Source of the DNA: Salipiger profundus
GTDB lineage: Bacteria > Pseudomonadota > Alphaproteobacteria > Rhodobacterales > Rhodobacteraceae
DNA: 64,000 bases
NCBI RefSeq assembly: GCF_001969385.1
Contig: NZ_CP014796.1
Location: forward strand, 1,071,501-1,135,500
Reading direction: 5' to 3'
Positions 43,378-52,652 of this stretch are shown one piece after another. How positions within the stretch are numbered: the first letter of the stretch is position 1; each line of letters starts with the position of its first letter. Position numbers and translations under genes: made by a program. The notes beneath the pieces were generated by a model. That model did no database searches and was not told where the DNA came from. It saw only the letters and a program-made list of their open reading frames with translations.

Positions 43378-45881
43378 TCATCTAGCGTCGAATCCATATC
43401 GCACCGAACCCGTTCTGATAACACGAAACCGATTTCTTGTTGTTTCCCCGACCGGGTTCTGAAGCGTTAGTACGTGCCACCTGCTTGGATCAAATACGAA
43501 CGGCACGTAAAGGATACGATAGCGTCTTTTGCGATCCATGGCTGCGCTACCTGCGACTTCCAACTCCCTTGCCGTCAATTCGAACTCCCCTCCTTCATCA
43601 AGAGCGGACTTAACTTCATAGAGCCATTCGTTTCGCTGAGTCACCACTCGGAAGTCGTAGCCAAGACTATCATTACCCCTTTCGCCATCTGAACAGAAGT
43701 GAACACGATTCTCTGAAACCCAGCAGCGATCTGACATCTCCTTTGGATGTCGCCGCGATAGGTACTCGCGCACCAAGTATTCACTCGCCATCCCCATGGC
43801 TCGCCGGATCGGCTCTGGCGGTTGGTCACGCCGCCCAGCTCCCTTGCCGGCACCACCGCTTCCTTTGGAGTCGCCACGGTTTCCAGATTGCTCATGCTCT
43901 TTTAGCCGCGGTGAACGGCTACGAGAAAACCAATCAGCGTCCCCAGCCAGAGCGCTCTCAGCAATGTCGGCTAAGGACTGCGCGAAATCGGTTGCTCCGG
44001 TGTCAAGCGAACTCCCGGCGAAGTTGATCGACCGGCGCGCAACTTCTGCCTGCTTTCGTGCTTCGCGCGCCGCGCGCTCTTCGAAGTCAAGATCTGCCTC
44101 TGTTAGAGACAGCGCAGCGAGGTCGAAGGTTGAAGGCATGTTCGCCGGCCAAGCGCCGATCCTCTTGCAAATCAATGGCAATTGATCAGGCAGAAGTCGT
44201 TCAAAATCGAAGAGCCCAGCATGTTGCAGTGCTTTAACAAGTGGGTGCCCATCAGACGGATCCATCAACTCCGGAAGTTCACTTGCGGAGCGGCGGCACC
44301 AAGCGCGCACCAAACTAGCCATACGAGAGTGTGCAGTTAACGCCGTTTTCTGATTGGCAGAAGTCACTCGTCGAAGCTCTGGGAGCTCGATTTCCAAATC
44401 GTCTGGCCCTAAGACCGCCTCCATCGTTTCCAAGATATGCTCTTCGACTAATTGCTTGTCGAGAACCTCCATGATGAGTGGCCATTCAGGATCAAACGAA
44501 ACGAAGCTCAATTCCTTATATTCGAGGTAGTTCTCTAAGCTATCACCCCGTAGGAAGGCAGCTTTGTAGCGTCGCCTGACTCTATCAATAAGGCGAGCCC
44601 GTATATCATTGAAGTATACCTCGAATATGCGGCGAAAGTCCGCTTCATCGTTGAGCGGTGGGTAGCCAAGTGCTCGCAGAGCCGCGTTATACTCAGTGAA
44701 CGGTAGACCAAGGCGCTGTCGCAGGCCGATTTGCTCATCCGTCTCTTCGAGGGCCTGCCAAACGGTCTCCGCACGCTCTGGCCCCAGGTTTTGATCAAGC
44801 CAATTTCGAAGAGGAAGAAGCGGGCCGAGACGGTTGTAATGCTGGGCCAACTCATCTGCCGCCTCCGCACCAACCATGAAATAGACGATCGGTCGGACTG
44901 CCCGAAAGCGGCGATCAATCCCTCCGCGCGTCGCTGCAAAGTGATCTCGCACGATCGAAACTTCGCGATGAATGGCGAGGGCATACTGTTCCTCTGTTGG
45001 TCCAGTCGCGCCTCCGTTGAACCCATGCCGAATGAGTCTACTCAGCATTGTCTCGAGAGTATTTCGGCGCGCACCGATAAGCTTTGTGATTGCAGGAGCC
45101 GCTTCAACCAACATCTCGACGTTGGTATCCTCGGCACCTTCAAGAACCAGCGTAGGCAATCGAGAGTGTGGAAATGGATGAGCGCGCTCGTGGCCTCTGG
45201 ATGAAACCTGATGGTCACCAATTATGATTGAGAAATGTGTGCATTTTCGAACTCGTATCTGTCGAATTCTCTGCTCAAGGGTTTCTGGCGGTAGCGTCCG
45301 AAGCTCGAATGGGTCTCCGAGGAACTCGTGAGCCAGGACGGCTGCGTCTGACAGCCAGTTCAGCGCTCCAGCAACCAAGAGTGGATCCGATGAGGCTGGC
45401 TCAAAGCTGACGTCATCAACGAGCAGTCGCACATCACCAGTGTCGATTGGGCTTGGAGTGAACCCGCCCGTCTGTTCTAGGAGAGTAGAGACCCTAAGGG
45501 TGTCGGCTTCACCAAGGTCCAGAACCGCTGCTCCTTGATCGATAAGTGCTCGCGCCGCAAAGCTCTCTCTTTCGCTTGTCAGGTACACCACTGGCCGGGT
45601 CTCAGGGCATGCCTCCAGGCAGTTAAGTCCTGTGGCGTGTTCTACGACAACCTGCAAATCCGACGGCAGCGATAGGTTTTCCTTCGAGATGTCTGCCCAC
45701 GCCCGGCGCAACTGTTCGCGCAGGTCCCGTCGCTCAGCGGCGGAAAGGTCGCTGACCGCGTCGGCTAAAGAAACGAGACGATCAGATGCCGTGACTGACG
45801 AGGTCCAGTCCCTGAGACCAACGCGCTTATCGAATAGTATGGTTGGTGCTGATGCTCGGAGGCTAGGTTCAGCCGCGAACC
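43378..45881 (-). pseudogene. NO VEIN (DUF3883) domain protein, 5' truncated by an IS5-type element
   Basis: About 834 residues remain, open up to the IS junction at 45881 without an internal start that looks genuine. The last 130 residues form the DUF3883/NO VEIN domain (GYDFRVVTQRNEWLYEVKSA, then EFELTARELEVAG), an endonuclease-like fold with an E-x-K pair. A linker rich in charged and Gly residues precedes it (SRSPRLKEHEQSGNRGDS). The long upstream part resembles large sacsin/HATPase-type NOV proteins, whose ATPase end would have been lost. The neighbourhood with Dcm-Vsr suggests a restriction or phage-defence role, by inference. Confidence 0.65.
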
Positions 45882-46923
45882 GGCTCTGTTGCACAAATCC
45901 CGTGCGGGATTCATCTCATGAATCCAGCGTGGTAGCAGGGATGCATGAGCAGACCTACACCCGCAACCTACAGGACCAGGAACTGGCCAGCATACAATGA
46001 TGCGCTCAAGCGCCGGGGCTCACTGTCGATCTGGTTTGACCCCGACATGAGCTGGGATGCCGCGCCGTCAGGCAGGCGCGGCCGTCAGCAGAGCTACAGC
46101 GACGCCGCTATTCAGACGTGCCTTACGATGAAGGTTTTGTTCGGCATGGCGCTTCGGCAGACGACAGGCTTCGTCGAAAGCCTGTTGCGGTTGGTCGGCC
46201 TCGACTGGGCGGTGCCCGACTTCAGCACGCTGTCCCGCCGCCAGAAGACCCTAGCCGTCAACATCCCCTACCGTGGGTCGAAGGGTCCGCTCCACCTGTT
46301 GATCGATAGCACCGGGATCAAGGTCGAGGGCGAAGGCGAGTGGCACGTCCGCAAGCATGGTGGCCCCAAAAGGCGCGTCTGGCGCAAGATCCACTTGGGG
46401 ATTGATGAGGAAACGCTGGAGGTTCGGGCCGTCGAAATCACAGGGAGCCACATCGGTGATGCGCCGGTGTTACCCGACCTTCTCGATCAAATCCCGCAGG
46501 ACCAGGAAATCTGTAGCGTCACCGCTGATGGCGCCTACGACACGCGCAAATGCCACGATGTAATCGCTGACCGCGGTGCCCACGCTGTCATCCCGCCCCG
46601 CAAGAACGCGAAGCCCTGGAAGGCGATCACCGCCGGAGCCGTGGCGCGAAACGAAGCACTGCGAGCATCGAAATACCTCGGTCGTGCCCTCTGGCGACGA
46701 TGGAGCGGATACCACCGCCGAAGCCGCGTCGAGACAAAGATGCATTGTGTGAAACTGCTGGGGCAGCGCCTCATGGCACGAGACTTTGACCGACAGGTCG
46801 CGGAGCTTCAGGTCCGTATCGCCGTTCTGAACGGGTACACCGCGCTCGGCATCCCTGTCACTGAGCCCGTGGGATAAGTCTGTCCGGGGAAAGGGGAACT
46901 TCGGCCATCAGCCGATTTGTGCA
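45882..46923 (+). mobile_element. IS5-family element, nearly complete; right tip displaced to 52166-52175
   Basis: The left end is GGCTCTGTTGCACAAATCC. The right side reads GCCGATTTGTGCA and is then interrupted by IS110 element 2. The missing tip CAACAGAGCC is found on the other side of that element at 52166-52175. The CA dinucleotide is present on both sides of the insertion. The element itself cuts the NO VEIN gene. Confidence 0.85.
45945..46877 (+). CDS. IS5-family transposase
   Basis: 310 residues. The DDE residues are in LLIDSTGIKVEGEG, VTADGAYDTRKC and HRRSRVETKMHCVKLLG (Y-(2)-R-(3)-E-(6)-K type). The N-terminal DUF772-like region reads YSDAAIQTCLTMKVLFGMAL. The gene is intact, so this copy could still act in trans on related ends even though its own right end is split by IS110. 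Confidence 0.9.
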   Translation: MSRPTPATYRTRNWPAYNDALKRRGSLSIWFDPDMSWDAAPSGRRGRQQSYSDAAIQTCLTMKVLFGMALRQTTGFVESLLRLVGLDWAVPDFSTLSRRQKTLAVNIPYRGSKGPLHLLIDSTGIKVEGEGEWHVRKHGGPKRRVWRKIHLGIDEETLEVRAVEITGSHIGDAPVLPDLLDQIPQDQEICSVTADGAYDTRKCHDVIADRGAHAVIPPRKNAKPWKAITAGAVARNEALRASKYLGRALWRRWSGYHRRSRVETKMHCVKLLGQRLMARDFDRQVAELQVRIAVLNGYTALGIPVTEPVG

Positions 46924-47197
46924 TGTATGGATGCCCCCGTCAGTGCAAGTAGTTTCTGAACGGCTCAAGCATGTGATCGGGTGCGGTCATGTATCAGGCC
47001 TTTCTCTGCGGCGCTGACATGGCCGCTGGCCGGTATGGCGATGCGCGGATCAGAAGCAAATCAACAAACCGAGCTCGGTGGCTCCTGCACAAAGACTGCT
47101 TTCTCTGACCCCGATCTGATCGATCCTTTGCCCTTACTGTTCAGCGACCTCCTCACACTCCCGACGTGACCCGGGGCGGAATGGCAAACGCAGGCGC
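46924..47197 (-). ncRNA. IS110 element 2: non-coding region downstream of the transposase, putative bridge/seek RNA
   Basis: 274 bp without an ORF lie between the element end and the transposase stop. The other end has only about 80 bp of non-coding DNA. In IS1111-type elements the guide RNA maps to the downstream side, so this is the expected location. If so, its guide loops should match the IS5 terminal repeat GATTTGTGCAACAGAGCC. No folding was done. Confidence 0.4.
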
Positions 47198-47975
47198 TTA
47201 GACCATTGCCGCCACCGGATTTCGGTAATCCTCCTGTTTCGTCATCATGGCCCAAAGGCCACGCGCCATCTTGTTCGCCAGTGCGATCGCAGCGACCATG
47301 CGCGGCTTGCGGGTCAGCAGGCGCTTCAGCCAACCATTATTCGGGGTGTCAAATCGTTCGACGGCCTGAAGAACGGCCATGGCTCCAGACACGAGAAGCG
47401 TGCGAATGTCGCGCTGCCCCATCTTCGAGGTCTTCCCCAGCCGGGCTTTCCCGCCTGTAGAGTGCTGTTTCGGCACGAGGCCGAGCCAGGCCGCAAAATC
47501 ACGCCCACGTCGGAAGCTGGCCATATCTGGCGCGAAGGTTTCGATCGCCAGCGCAGTGACCGGCCCCACGCCCGGCATAGTTTGCGCGCGGCGGGCCAGA
47601 TCGGCGTCTTTAGCGGCGCGCTTCATCTTTGCGTCAAGGTCTGCGATCCGCGCAGTTAGGCCGTCAATTTGGTCCAGATAAATCTGGCCAAGATCGCGAA
47701 CGCCGTCAGGCAGCGCTGTATCTTCATCGGCGAGCGCGTCTGCGAGGCGCTTGACATGAGCCGGACCTCGTGCCGCCACCAGCCCGTGCTCCGCTAAGTG
47801 CCCACGCAAGGCGTTGATCATCTGAGTGCGTTGGCCGACAAAGATCTGCCGTGTCCGGAACAGCATCGCGCGCGCCTGCTGATCTTCCGTCTTCACAGCA
47901 ACAAACCGCATGGTCGGGCGTAACGCCGCCTCCACAATCGCCTCGGCATCGGCCGCATCATTCTTCTGGCGCTTA
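47198..47975 (-). pseudogene. IS110-family transposase 2, C-terminal part
   Basis: It begins at VKRQKNDAADAEAIVEAA exactly at the RIT border and continues to the C-terminus DYRNPVAAMV. Transposase_20 motifs are TMPGVGPVTALAIETF, FAAWLGLVPKQHSTGGKARL and MGQRDIRTLLVSGAMA. Together with 51828-52082 it makes one full IS110 transposase of about 340 residues, so this element was intact before the RIT insertion. Confidence 0.88.
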
Positions 47976-48116
47976 ACTTATCATCAGGTGGCCGTAATGC
48001 GGAGGACTGTGGGACAGGCGCATGAATTCCCCGCATTTCCGCGCCAATCGACGGCTTTGCTCCGCATTATTTTCGGCCGAACCTCTGCGGTTGTTTGACC
48101 AGCGGAGGAGCCAGCG

Positions 48117-49349
48117 ATGACAAAAGCCGATCGCCAAGTAATCACCGAACTCGAAACCGTACTGACCAGCCAAGGATACAGCCCGGTGGTGGTCAGGAAT
48201 TACTGCGCCTACGCGCGCGGCTTTCTTGACCATCTTGCGCAGCGGAACATCCCGGTCGCAGATGTAACCGAAGCCCAAGTGGAGCAATACCTGCGCGAAG
48301 CGGTCGCGCTGTTCCAGCGCCGTCACGGCCGCCTTCCTGGTCCGCGCTGGCACCAAATTCCCTGCGCGGGTATTCACGCGCTGCTGCGGCTTGTGCAGGG
48401 CCGATGGCCACCGGCTACAAATGCGGCCTGTGCGGCCGACGCGTTGCGATTTGCGATCTGTAACGAGTACGAGGCCTGGCTTCTCGATGAGCGTGGCCTT
48501 GCCCGGCCCAGCATCCATGCGCTCCTGTGGGAAGCCCGACACTTCCTGGCCTGGCACCTCGAACGATGCGGTGCCGAAGGTCTGATGGATCTAAGTATCG
48601 ACGACACCGACCGCTATATGGACCTGCGTGCATTGAAGCTGACGCGCAGCTCGCTGAAATCTGTTGCGGAGCGGCTTCGTTCGCTGCTGCGTCACCTCTA
48701 TAGGGCGGGCCACATTGCGACCGACCTGTCGCCGCACATCATCGCGCCGTTGCTCTACGCCTATGAAGGTGTACCCTCGATCCTGGAACGGGACCAGATC
48801 GCCGCGGTACTGGAAAGCGCGAGGGCGGACAGGACACCGGCGGGGCTGCGGGACTACGCAATCTTGCAACTCCTTGCAACCTATGGGCTGCGGTCTGGAG
48901 AAATCCGCAATCTGCGGATTGAGGACATCGACTGGCGGAGCGAAACCATCCGTGTCCGTCACAGCAAAACGGGAGCCTGCTCGTTCCTGCCCCTGATGGT
49001 GCCTGCGGGCGAGGCCGTTCTCACCTATCTGCGTTCCGGACGGCCAGCGACCGCTGCCAGGGAAGTCTTCATCCGCACGCGCGCGCCCTATCGCAAGCTC
49101 GAGAAGCTATACAGTCTGGTTCGACGGCGGCTCTGCGATGCCGGCATCAAGCCGCCAGGCAAATGCGGGCCGCATATCTTCCGCCATGCGCGTGCGGTCG
49201 AGATGCTGCGCACGTCAGTTCCGCAAAAAGTCATCGGCGACCTTTTGGGGCATCGCTCAACCGCGTCGACGGCCCCCTACCTCAAGCTTGCCACCGAGGA
49301 TCTCAGGGCCATTGCGCTTGATGTGCCGGGTGCGGAGGGGCTGGCATGA
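48117..49349 (+). CDS. RIT tyrosine recombinase A (copy 2)
   Basis: 410 residues, identical to the protein at 34461-35693, with the same catalytic Arg, His-x-x-Arg, His and Tyr motifs and the same four-base overlap with the next gene. Identity of both copies indicates recent transposition or gene conversion. Confidence 0.92.
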   Translation: MTKADRQVITELETVLTSQGYSPVVVRNYCAYARGFLDHLAQRNIPVADVTEAQVEQYLREAVALFQRRHGRLPGPRWHQIPCAGIHALLRLVQGRWPPATNAACAADALRFAICNEYEAWLLDERGLARPSIHALLWEARHFLAWHLERCGAEGLMDLSIDDTDRYMDLRALKLTRSSLKSVAERLRSLLRHLYRAGHIATDLSPHIIAPLLYAYEGVPSILERDQIAAVLESARADRTPAGLRDYAILQLLATYGLRSGEIRNLRIEDIDWRSETIRVRHSKTGACSFLPLMVPAGEAVLTYLRSGRPATAAREVFIRTRAPYRKLEKLYSLVRRRLCDAGIKPPGKCGPHIFRHARAVEMLRTSVPQKVIGDLLGHRSTASTAPYLKLATEDLRAIALDVPGAEGLA

Positions 49350-50716
49350 CCGCTCGCTGGCCCGATCCCGATCGCACGATCATTGACCACCATCTCACCG
49401 GCCTTGGTCTGCGCAGCATGAAAAGTCGAACCTGCTACCGGCAGGTCTTGCACGGCTTCCAGGACGTCGCCGAGCATCACAGCGAACTTGGTCAGGATGT
49501 GCTGGTCGCGTGGCTGCGGGTATCGGCTGAATGCTGGGCAGCGACTACGCTGCTGCACCGCACCCGCATCGTTGACAGGTTCCTCGATCACCTTCTGATT
49601 ACCGAGGCGATCGAGCGCAATCCCGTCACCACCCTGCGCGAAGCATGCAGTATCAAGCAGTGCATGCCAGTCTGGCGCGCTCTGGCATCGCACGATCCGG
49701 AAAAGGCCCTTGCCGAGTTGCGTCGGCCCCGGCCGTTCGGCAGCGTGCTGGGAGAGGTTTTGGCTGAGCACGTCGCGCTGATGCGGAACCGGGGGTACAA
49801 ATACACTTCGCAGTCTGCCCGGTTGTTGAGATTTGACCAGTTCCTGCAGCTGAACCCGGCGCTCCAGGAGCAGCCGGTCGGGGTGATGCTCACACACTGG
49901 GCGGCGGCGAAATCCACGCGCAATCACGCCGTCGAATGTGAAAATCTCAGGCGCACCCTGACGAAAATCTTCCGTCACCGGGACCCATCGATCCCATCAC
50001 GCAGGCCGGACCCGCGACCGCAGAAGGACGTGGTCAAGCAATGGCGCAAGCCCCACATCTACTCGCCTGCCGATATACGACGGATGCTCGACGTCGCTCG
50101 TTCCTTCCCCTCACCACGGTCACCACTTCGCCCGCTGACGATCTACACCATGCTGGTGCTGGCCTATTGTGCAGGCTTGCGGCGGGGCGAGCTTGCCCGT
50201 CTCGATCTTGGCGACATCAATCTCCAGAGCGGTACGATCACGGTTCGCCAAACGAAGTTCTTCAAAACCAGGATCCTGCCGCTGCCCGCCAGCGTGGTGG
50301 TCGAGCTTCGAGCCTATATCAAAGCCCGGCGCCGTGCCGGCGCATCGCAGGATCCATGTGCCGGTCTGTTCTGGCACGAGCAGGGCCGCACCCGCCGCTA
50401 CACGCCGGAAATGATCACCTGGCTGCTCACTAACGTCACACGGCGCGCCGGGTTCAAGCCACTGCAAGGGCGAACCGGGCCGCGCGTTCACGATCTGCGC
50501 CACTCGATGGTCGTGAACCGCATCTTGGAATGGTACAAAGCGGGCATCAATCCGCAGGACCGGCTGCCGTTCCTCGCGACTTACCTCGGGCATCGGGATA
50601 TCAATTCCACCCTGGTCTACATCACCGTCACGCAGGATCTTCTGCATCACGCCAGCGAACGGTTCAGAGCCGTGGGAGCACCATGCCTCGACCTTGGGCA
50701 GGGGGTGAGGTCATGA
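49346..50716 (+). CDS. RIT tyrosine recombinase B (copy 2)
   Basis: 456 residues, identical to the protein at 35690-37060. Reading frame, start and overlaps are all preserved, so this copy should be functional. Confidence 0.92.
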   Translation: MTARWPDPDRTIIDHHLTGLGLRSMKSRTCYRQVLHGFQDVAEHHSELGQDVLVAWLRVSAECWAATTLLHRTRIVDRFLDHLLITEAIERNPVTTLREACSIKQCMPVWRALASHDPEKALAELRRPRPFGSVLGEVLAEHVALMRNRGYKYTSQSARLLRFDQFLQLNPALQEQPVGVMLTHWAAAKSTRNHAVECENLRRTLTKIFRHRDPSIPSRRPDPRPQKDVVKQWRKPHIYSPADIRRMLDVARSFPSPRSPLRPLTIYTMLVLAYCAGLRRGELARLDLGDINLQSGTITVRQTKFFKTRILPLPASVVVELRAYIKARRRAGASQDPCAGLFWHEQGRTRRYTPEMITWLLTNVTRRAGFKPLQGRTGPRVHDLRHSMVVNRILEWYKAGINPQDRLPFLATYLGHRDINSTLVYITVTQDLLHHASERFRAVGAPCLDLGQGVRS

Positions 50717-51717
50717 ACAAGGCGAACCCGTTCCCGAACCTGATGCGCGCGTTCTTCTATGAGTGGCTTGTTGAGCAGCGGAACGCCTCCGTCCATACGG
50801 TCCGATCCTACCGCGACACCTGGCGGCTGTTCCTGCGGTTCACTGCGCAGCGCACCAAAAAGACGGTTGCGATGATCACGCTGGCCGATCTGACTGCCCG
50901 CGACGTTGCTGCGTTCCTGAGGCACACTGAACAGGAGCGCGGCGGCACAATCGGCACGCGCAACTGCCGGCTTGCCGCGATCCGCAGCTTCTTCAACTTC
51001 GTGGCGACCAGAGATCCAGCATCGGTCGCTCAATGCGCGGAAATCCTCAACATCCCGGTCAAGCGAGCACCGGTATCGGAACCCTGTTATCTGGAACCGG
51101 CGGAAGTGGCAGCGATCCTTGCCCAGCCAGACCGCTCGACCCTCGAAGGCATGCGCGATCACACGCTGCTCTCGTTCCTTTACAACAGCGGCGCACGAAT
51201 ACAGGAAGCGCTCGACCTGTGCCCCGATATGATCCGGTTCGAGAGCCCAAGTTGCGTGCGGCTGACAGGCAAGGGCCGCAAGGAACGCATCTGTCCGCTC
51301 TGGCCAGAAACCGTGCTGCTGTTGAAAACGCTATTGGAACGAAAACCGCGAGCACCGGACCAGCGGCTGTTCGTGAACCGCTATGGTGAGCCGCTCAGTG
51401 CCTCGGGCGTCCGGTTCAAGCTTGCGGGCTATGTGAAAGCGGCGGCCGGAACCGAGCCATTGCTGCACACCAAACATGTGACGCCGCACAGCTTCCGCCA
51501 CGCCACCGCCGTGCATCTTGTCTCGGCCGGTGTCGACGTCACGGTCATCCGCAGCTGGCTTGGCCACGTGAGCCTCGACACCACCAACCATTACGCGAAG
51601 GCGAACCTGGAAACGAAACGAAAGGCACTGGACCAAGTCAGCCTGCCGGCAACGACAGTTCAACCGCCGTCATGGAAACGGGATGCGAGCCTGCTCGCCT
51701 GGCTCGACACGCTCTGA
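50713..51717 (+). CDS. RIT tyrosine recombinase C (copy 2)
   Basis: 334 residues, identical to the protein at 37057-38061, from ATG 50713 inside the preceding stop. The XerC/D-like catalytic residues are intact. Confidence 0.92.
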   Translation: MNKANPFPNLMRAFFYEWLVEQRNASVHTVRSYRDTWRLFLRFTAQRTKKTVAMITLADLTARDVAAFLRHTEQERGGTIGTRNCRLAAIRSFFNFVATRDPASVAQCAEILNIPVKRAPVSEPCYLEPAEVAAILAQPDRSTLEGMRDHTLLSFLYNSGARIQEALDLCPDMIRFESPSCVRLTGKGRKERICPLWPETVLLLKTLLERKPRAPDQRLFVNRYGEPLSASGVRFKLAGYVKAAAGTEPLLHTKHVTPHSFRHATAVHLVSAGVDVTVIRSWLGHVSLDTTNHYAKANLETKRKALDQVSLPATTVQPPSWKRDASLLAWLDTL

Positions 51718-51801
51718 AATAATGCGGAGGAATGTGGGCGAAAACGCCGGCAACCAGCAAGTCTGCGCAGGTTCCTCCGCATTACGGCCACCTGATGATA
51801 A

Positions 51802-51835
51802 GTGAAGTAATGATCACCTCTCCATTACTTCACGA
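51802..51835. repeat. Inverted repeat at the right junction of RIT copy 2
   Basis: GTGAAGTAATG and CATTACTTCAC (11-bp arms) flank a ten-base spacer, directly outside the RIT terminal repeat. The second arm contains the end of the IS110 N-terminal coding part (...KPFVK). The roughly 20 extra bases do not belong to the IS110 gene and may have been carried from a former site, as a coupling sequence. Confidence 0.6.
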
Positions 51836-52082
51836 ACGGTTTCACATAGATCGGTGCGATCAATCGCACGTCATGACCGAGTTTCTCAAATTCACGGCCC
51901 CAACCGTGCGCCGTGGCGCAGGCTTCCATAGCAACAATGCATCTCGGGTGTTGGGTGAAGAACGCAAGCAACTGAGCTCGCGAAACCTTTTTACGGAATA
52001 CGACGGATCCATCGACGCGCGCGCCGTGCAGATGAAATACGCGCTTTGCAAGATCGATCCCGATGATGGTAACTTCGGACAT
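51825..52082 (-). pseudogene. IS110-family transposase 2, N-terminal part
   Basis: 85 residues from ATG 52082 (AAGGAGAG upstream). It holds the DEDD RuvC-like start IIGIDLAKRVFHLHGA with the first catalytic Asp and MEACATAHGWGRE with the Glu. It ends at RLIAPIYVKPFVK followed by a TAA created by the RIT junction. The sequence continues on the other side of the RIT at VKRQKNDAADAEA. Confidence 0.88.
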
Positions 52083-52165
52083 GGATGCTCTCTCCTTCTG
52101 TGATGTCTTCAGCAAACATCACCTTGGCACATTGTGATGCCGTCGGGAGGGGGCATCCATGCCAT

Positions 52166-52175
52166 CAACAGAGCC
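52166..52175 (+). repeat. Detached right tip of the IS5-type element
   Basis: CAACAGAGCC is the last ten bases of the IS5-type terminal repeat, separated from the body at 46923 by IS110 element 2. It is directly followed by another partial IS5 copy. Confidence 0.75.
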
Positions 52176-52492
52176 CCTGGAAGGCGATCACCGCCGGAGC
52201 CGTGGCGCGAAACGAAGCACTGCGAGCATCGAAATACCTCGGTCGTGCCCTCTGGCGACGATGGAGCGGATACCACCGCCGAAGCCGCGTCGAGACAAAG
52301 ATGCATTGTGTGAAACTGCTGGGGCAGCGCCTCATGGCACGAGACTTTGACCGACAGGTCGCGGAGCTTCAGGTCCGTATCGCCGTTCTGAACGGGTACA
52401 CCGCGCTCGGCATCCCTGTCACTGAGCCCGTGGGATAAGTCTGTCCGGGGAAAGGGGAACTTCGGCCATCAGCCGATTTGTGCAACAGAGCC
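52176..52492 (+). mobile_element. 3' fragment of a second copy of the same IS5-type element
   Basis: From CCTGGAAGGCG to the terminal TGTGCAACAGAGCC this matches 46615-46923 of the first copy and completes the right end. It encodes the last third of the transposase (ITAGAVARNEALRASKYLGR and on to PVTEPVG) without a start. A tandem or recombined IS pair is implied. The DNA after it (52493 onward) is not the missing part of the NO VEIN gene. Confidence 0.85.
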
Positions 52493-52652
52493 CGGGAATT
52501 TATTAAACGGCATTGATCTTTGTCTTTCTCGCTCGATACTGCTTTCCTAGCCTAAGTGCGTGCTTCAGGCACGGTGGCCAGGTCGCGTTGTTCATAAGGC
52601 GGGTTTGCTATAGGCTCTTTACTCAAGCTAATGCCGAGTGAAAGTCTAAGCA
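52493..52652. other. Short region upstream of vsr copy 2
   Basis: 160 bp that are relatively AT-rich (GGGAATTTATTAAACGG at the start). TTTGCTATAGG near 52606-52616 could be a -10 region for vsr copy 2. No methyltransferase gene is present on this side. Confidence 0.35.

Larger units (their letters stand above)
47976..51807 (+). mobile_element. RIT (recombinase-in-trio) element, copy 2
   Basis: 3,832 bp, the same length and, as far as I can compare, the same sequence as copy 1. Terminal inverted repeats are 47976-48006 and 51773-51803. The left junction is GTTAAG-type IS110 sequence (minus strand) and the right is GTGAAG followed by TAATGATCACC. The insertion falls at the same VKRQKN codons as copy 1, in a different IS110 gene. 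Confidence 0.92.
46924..52165 (-). mobile_element. IS110-family (IS1111-like) element 2, split by RIT copy 2
   Basis: The ends carry subterminal inverted repeats ATGGATGCCCCC (46927-46938) and GGGGGCATCCAT (about 52149-52160), as in the IS1111 subgroup. It sits in the right terminal repeat of the IS5-type element with CA on both sides. The transposase gene runs on the minus strand: its N-terminal part is at 51828-52082 and its C-terminal part at 47198-47975, with the RIT element between. Removing the RIT leaves an element of about 1.4 kb. Confidence 0.8.

Noticed and set aside
46924..47197. Small ORFs in the non-coding end of IS110 element 2
   Set aside because: Short frames lack Shine-Dalgarno sites and family resemblance; the region is better read as the non-coding end of the element.
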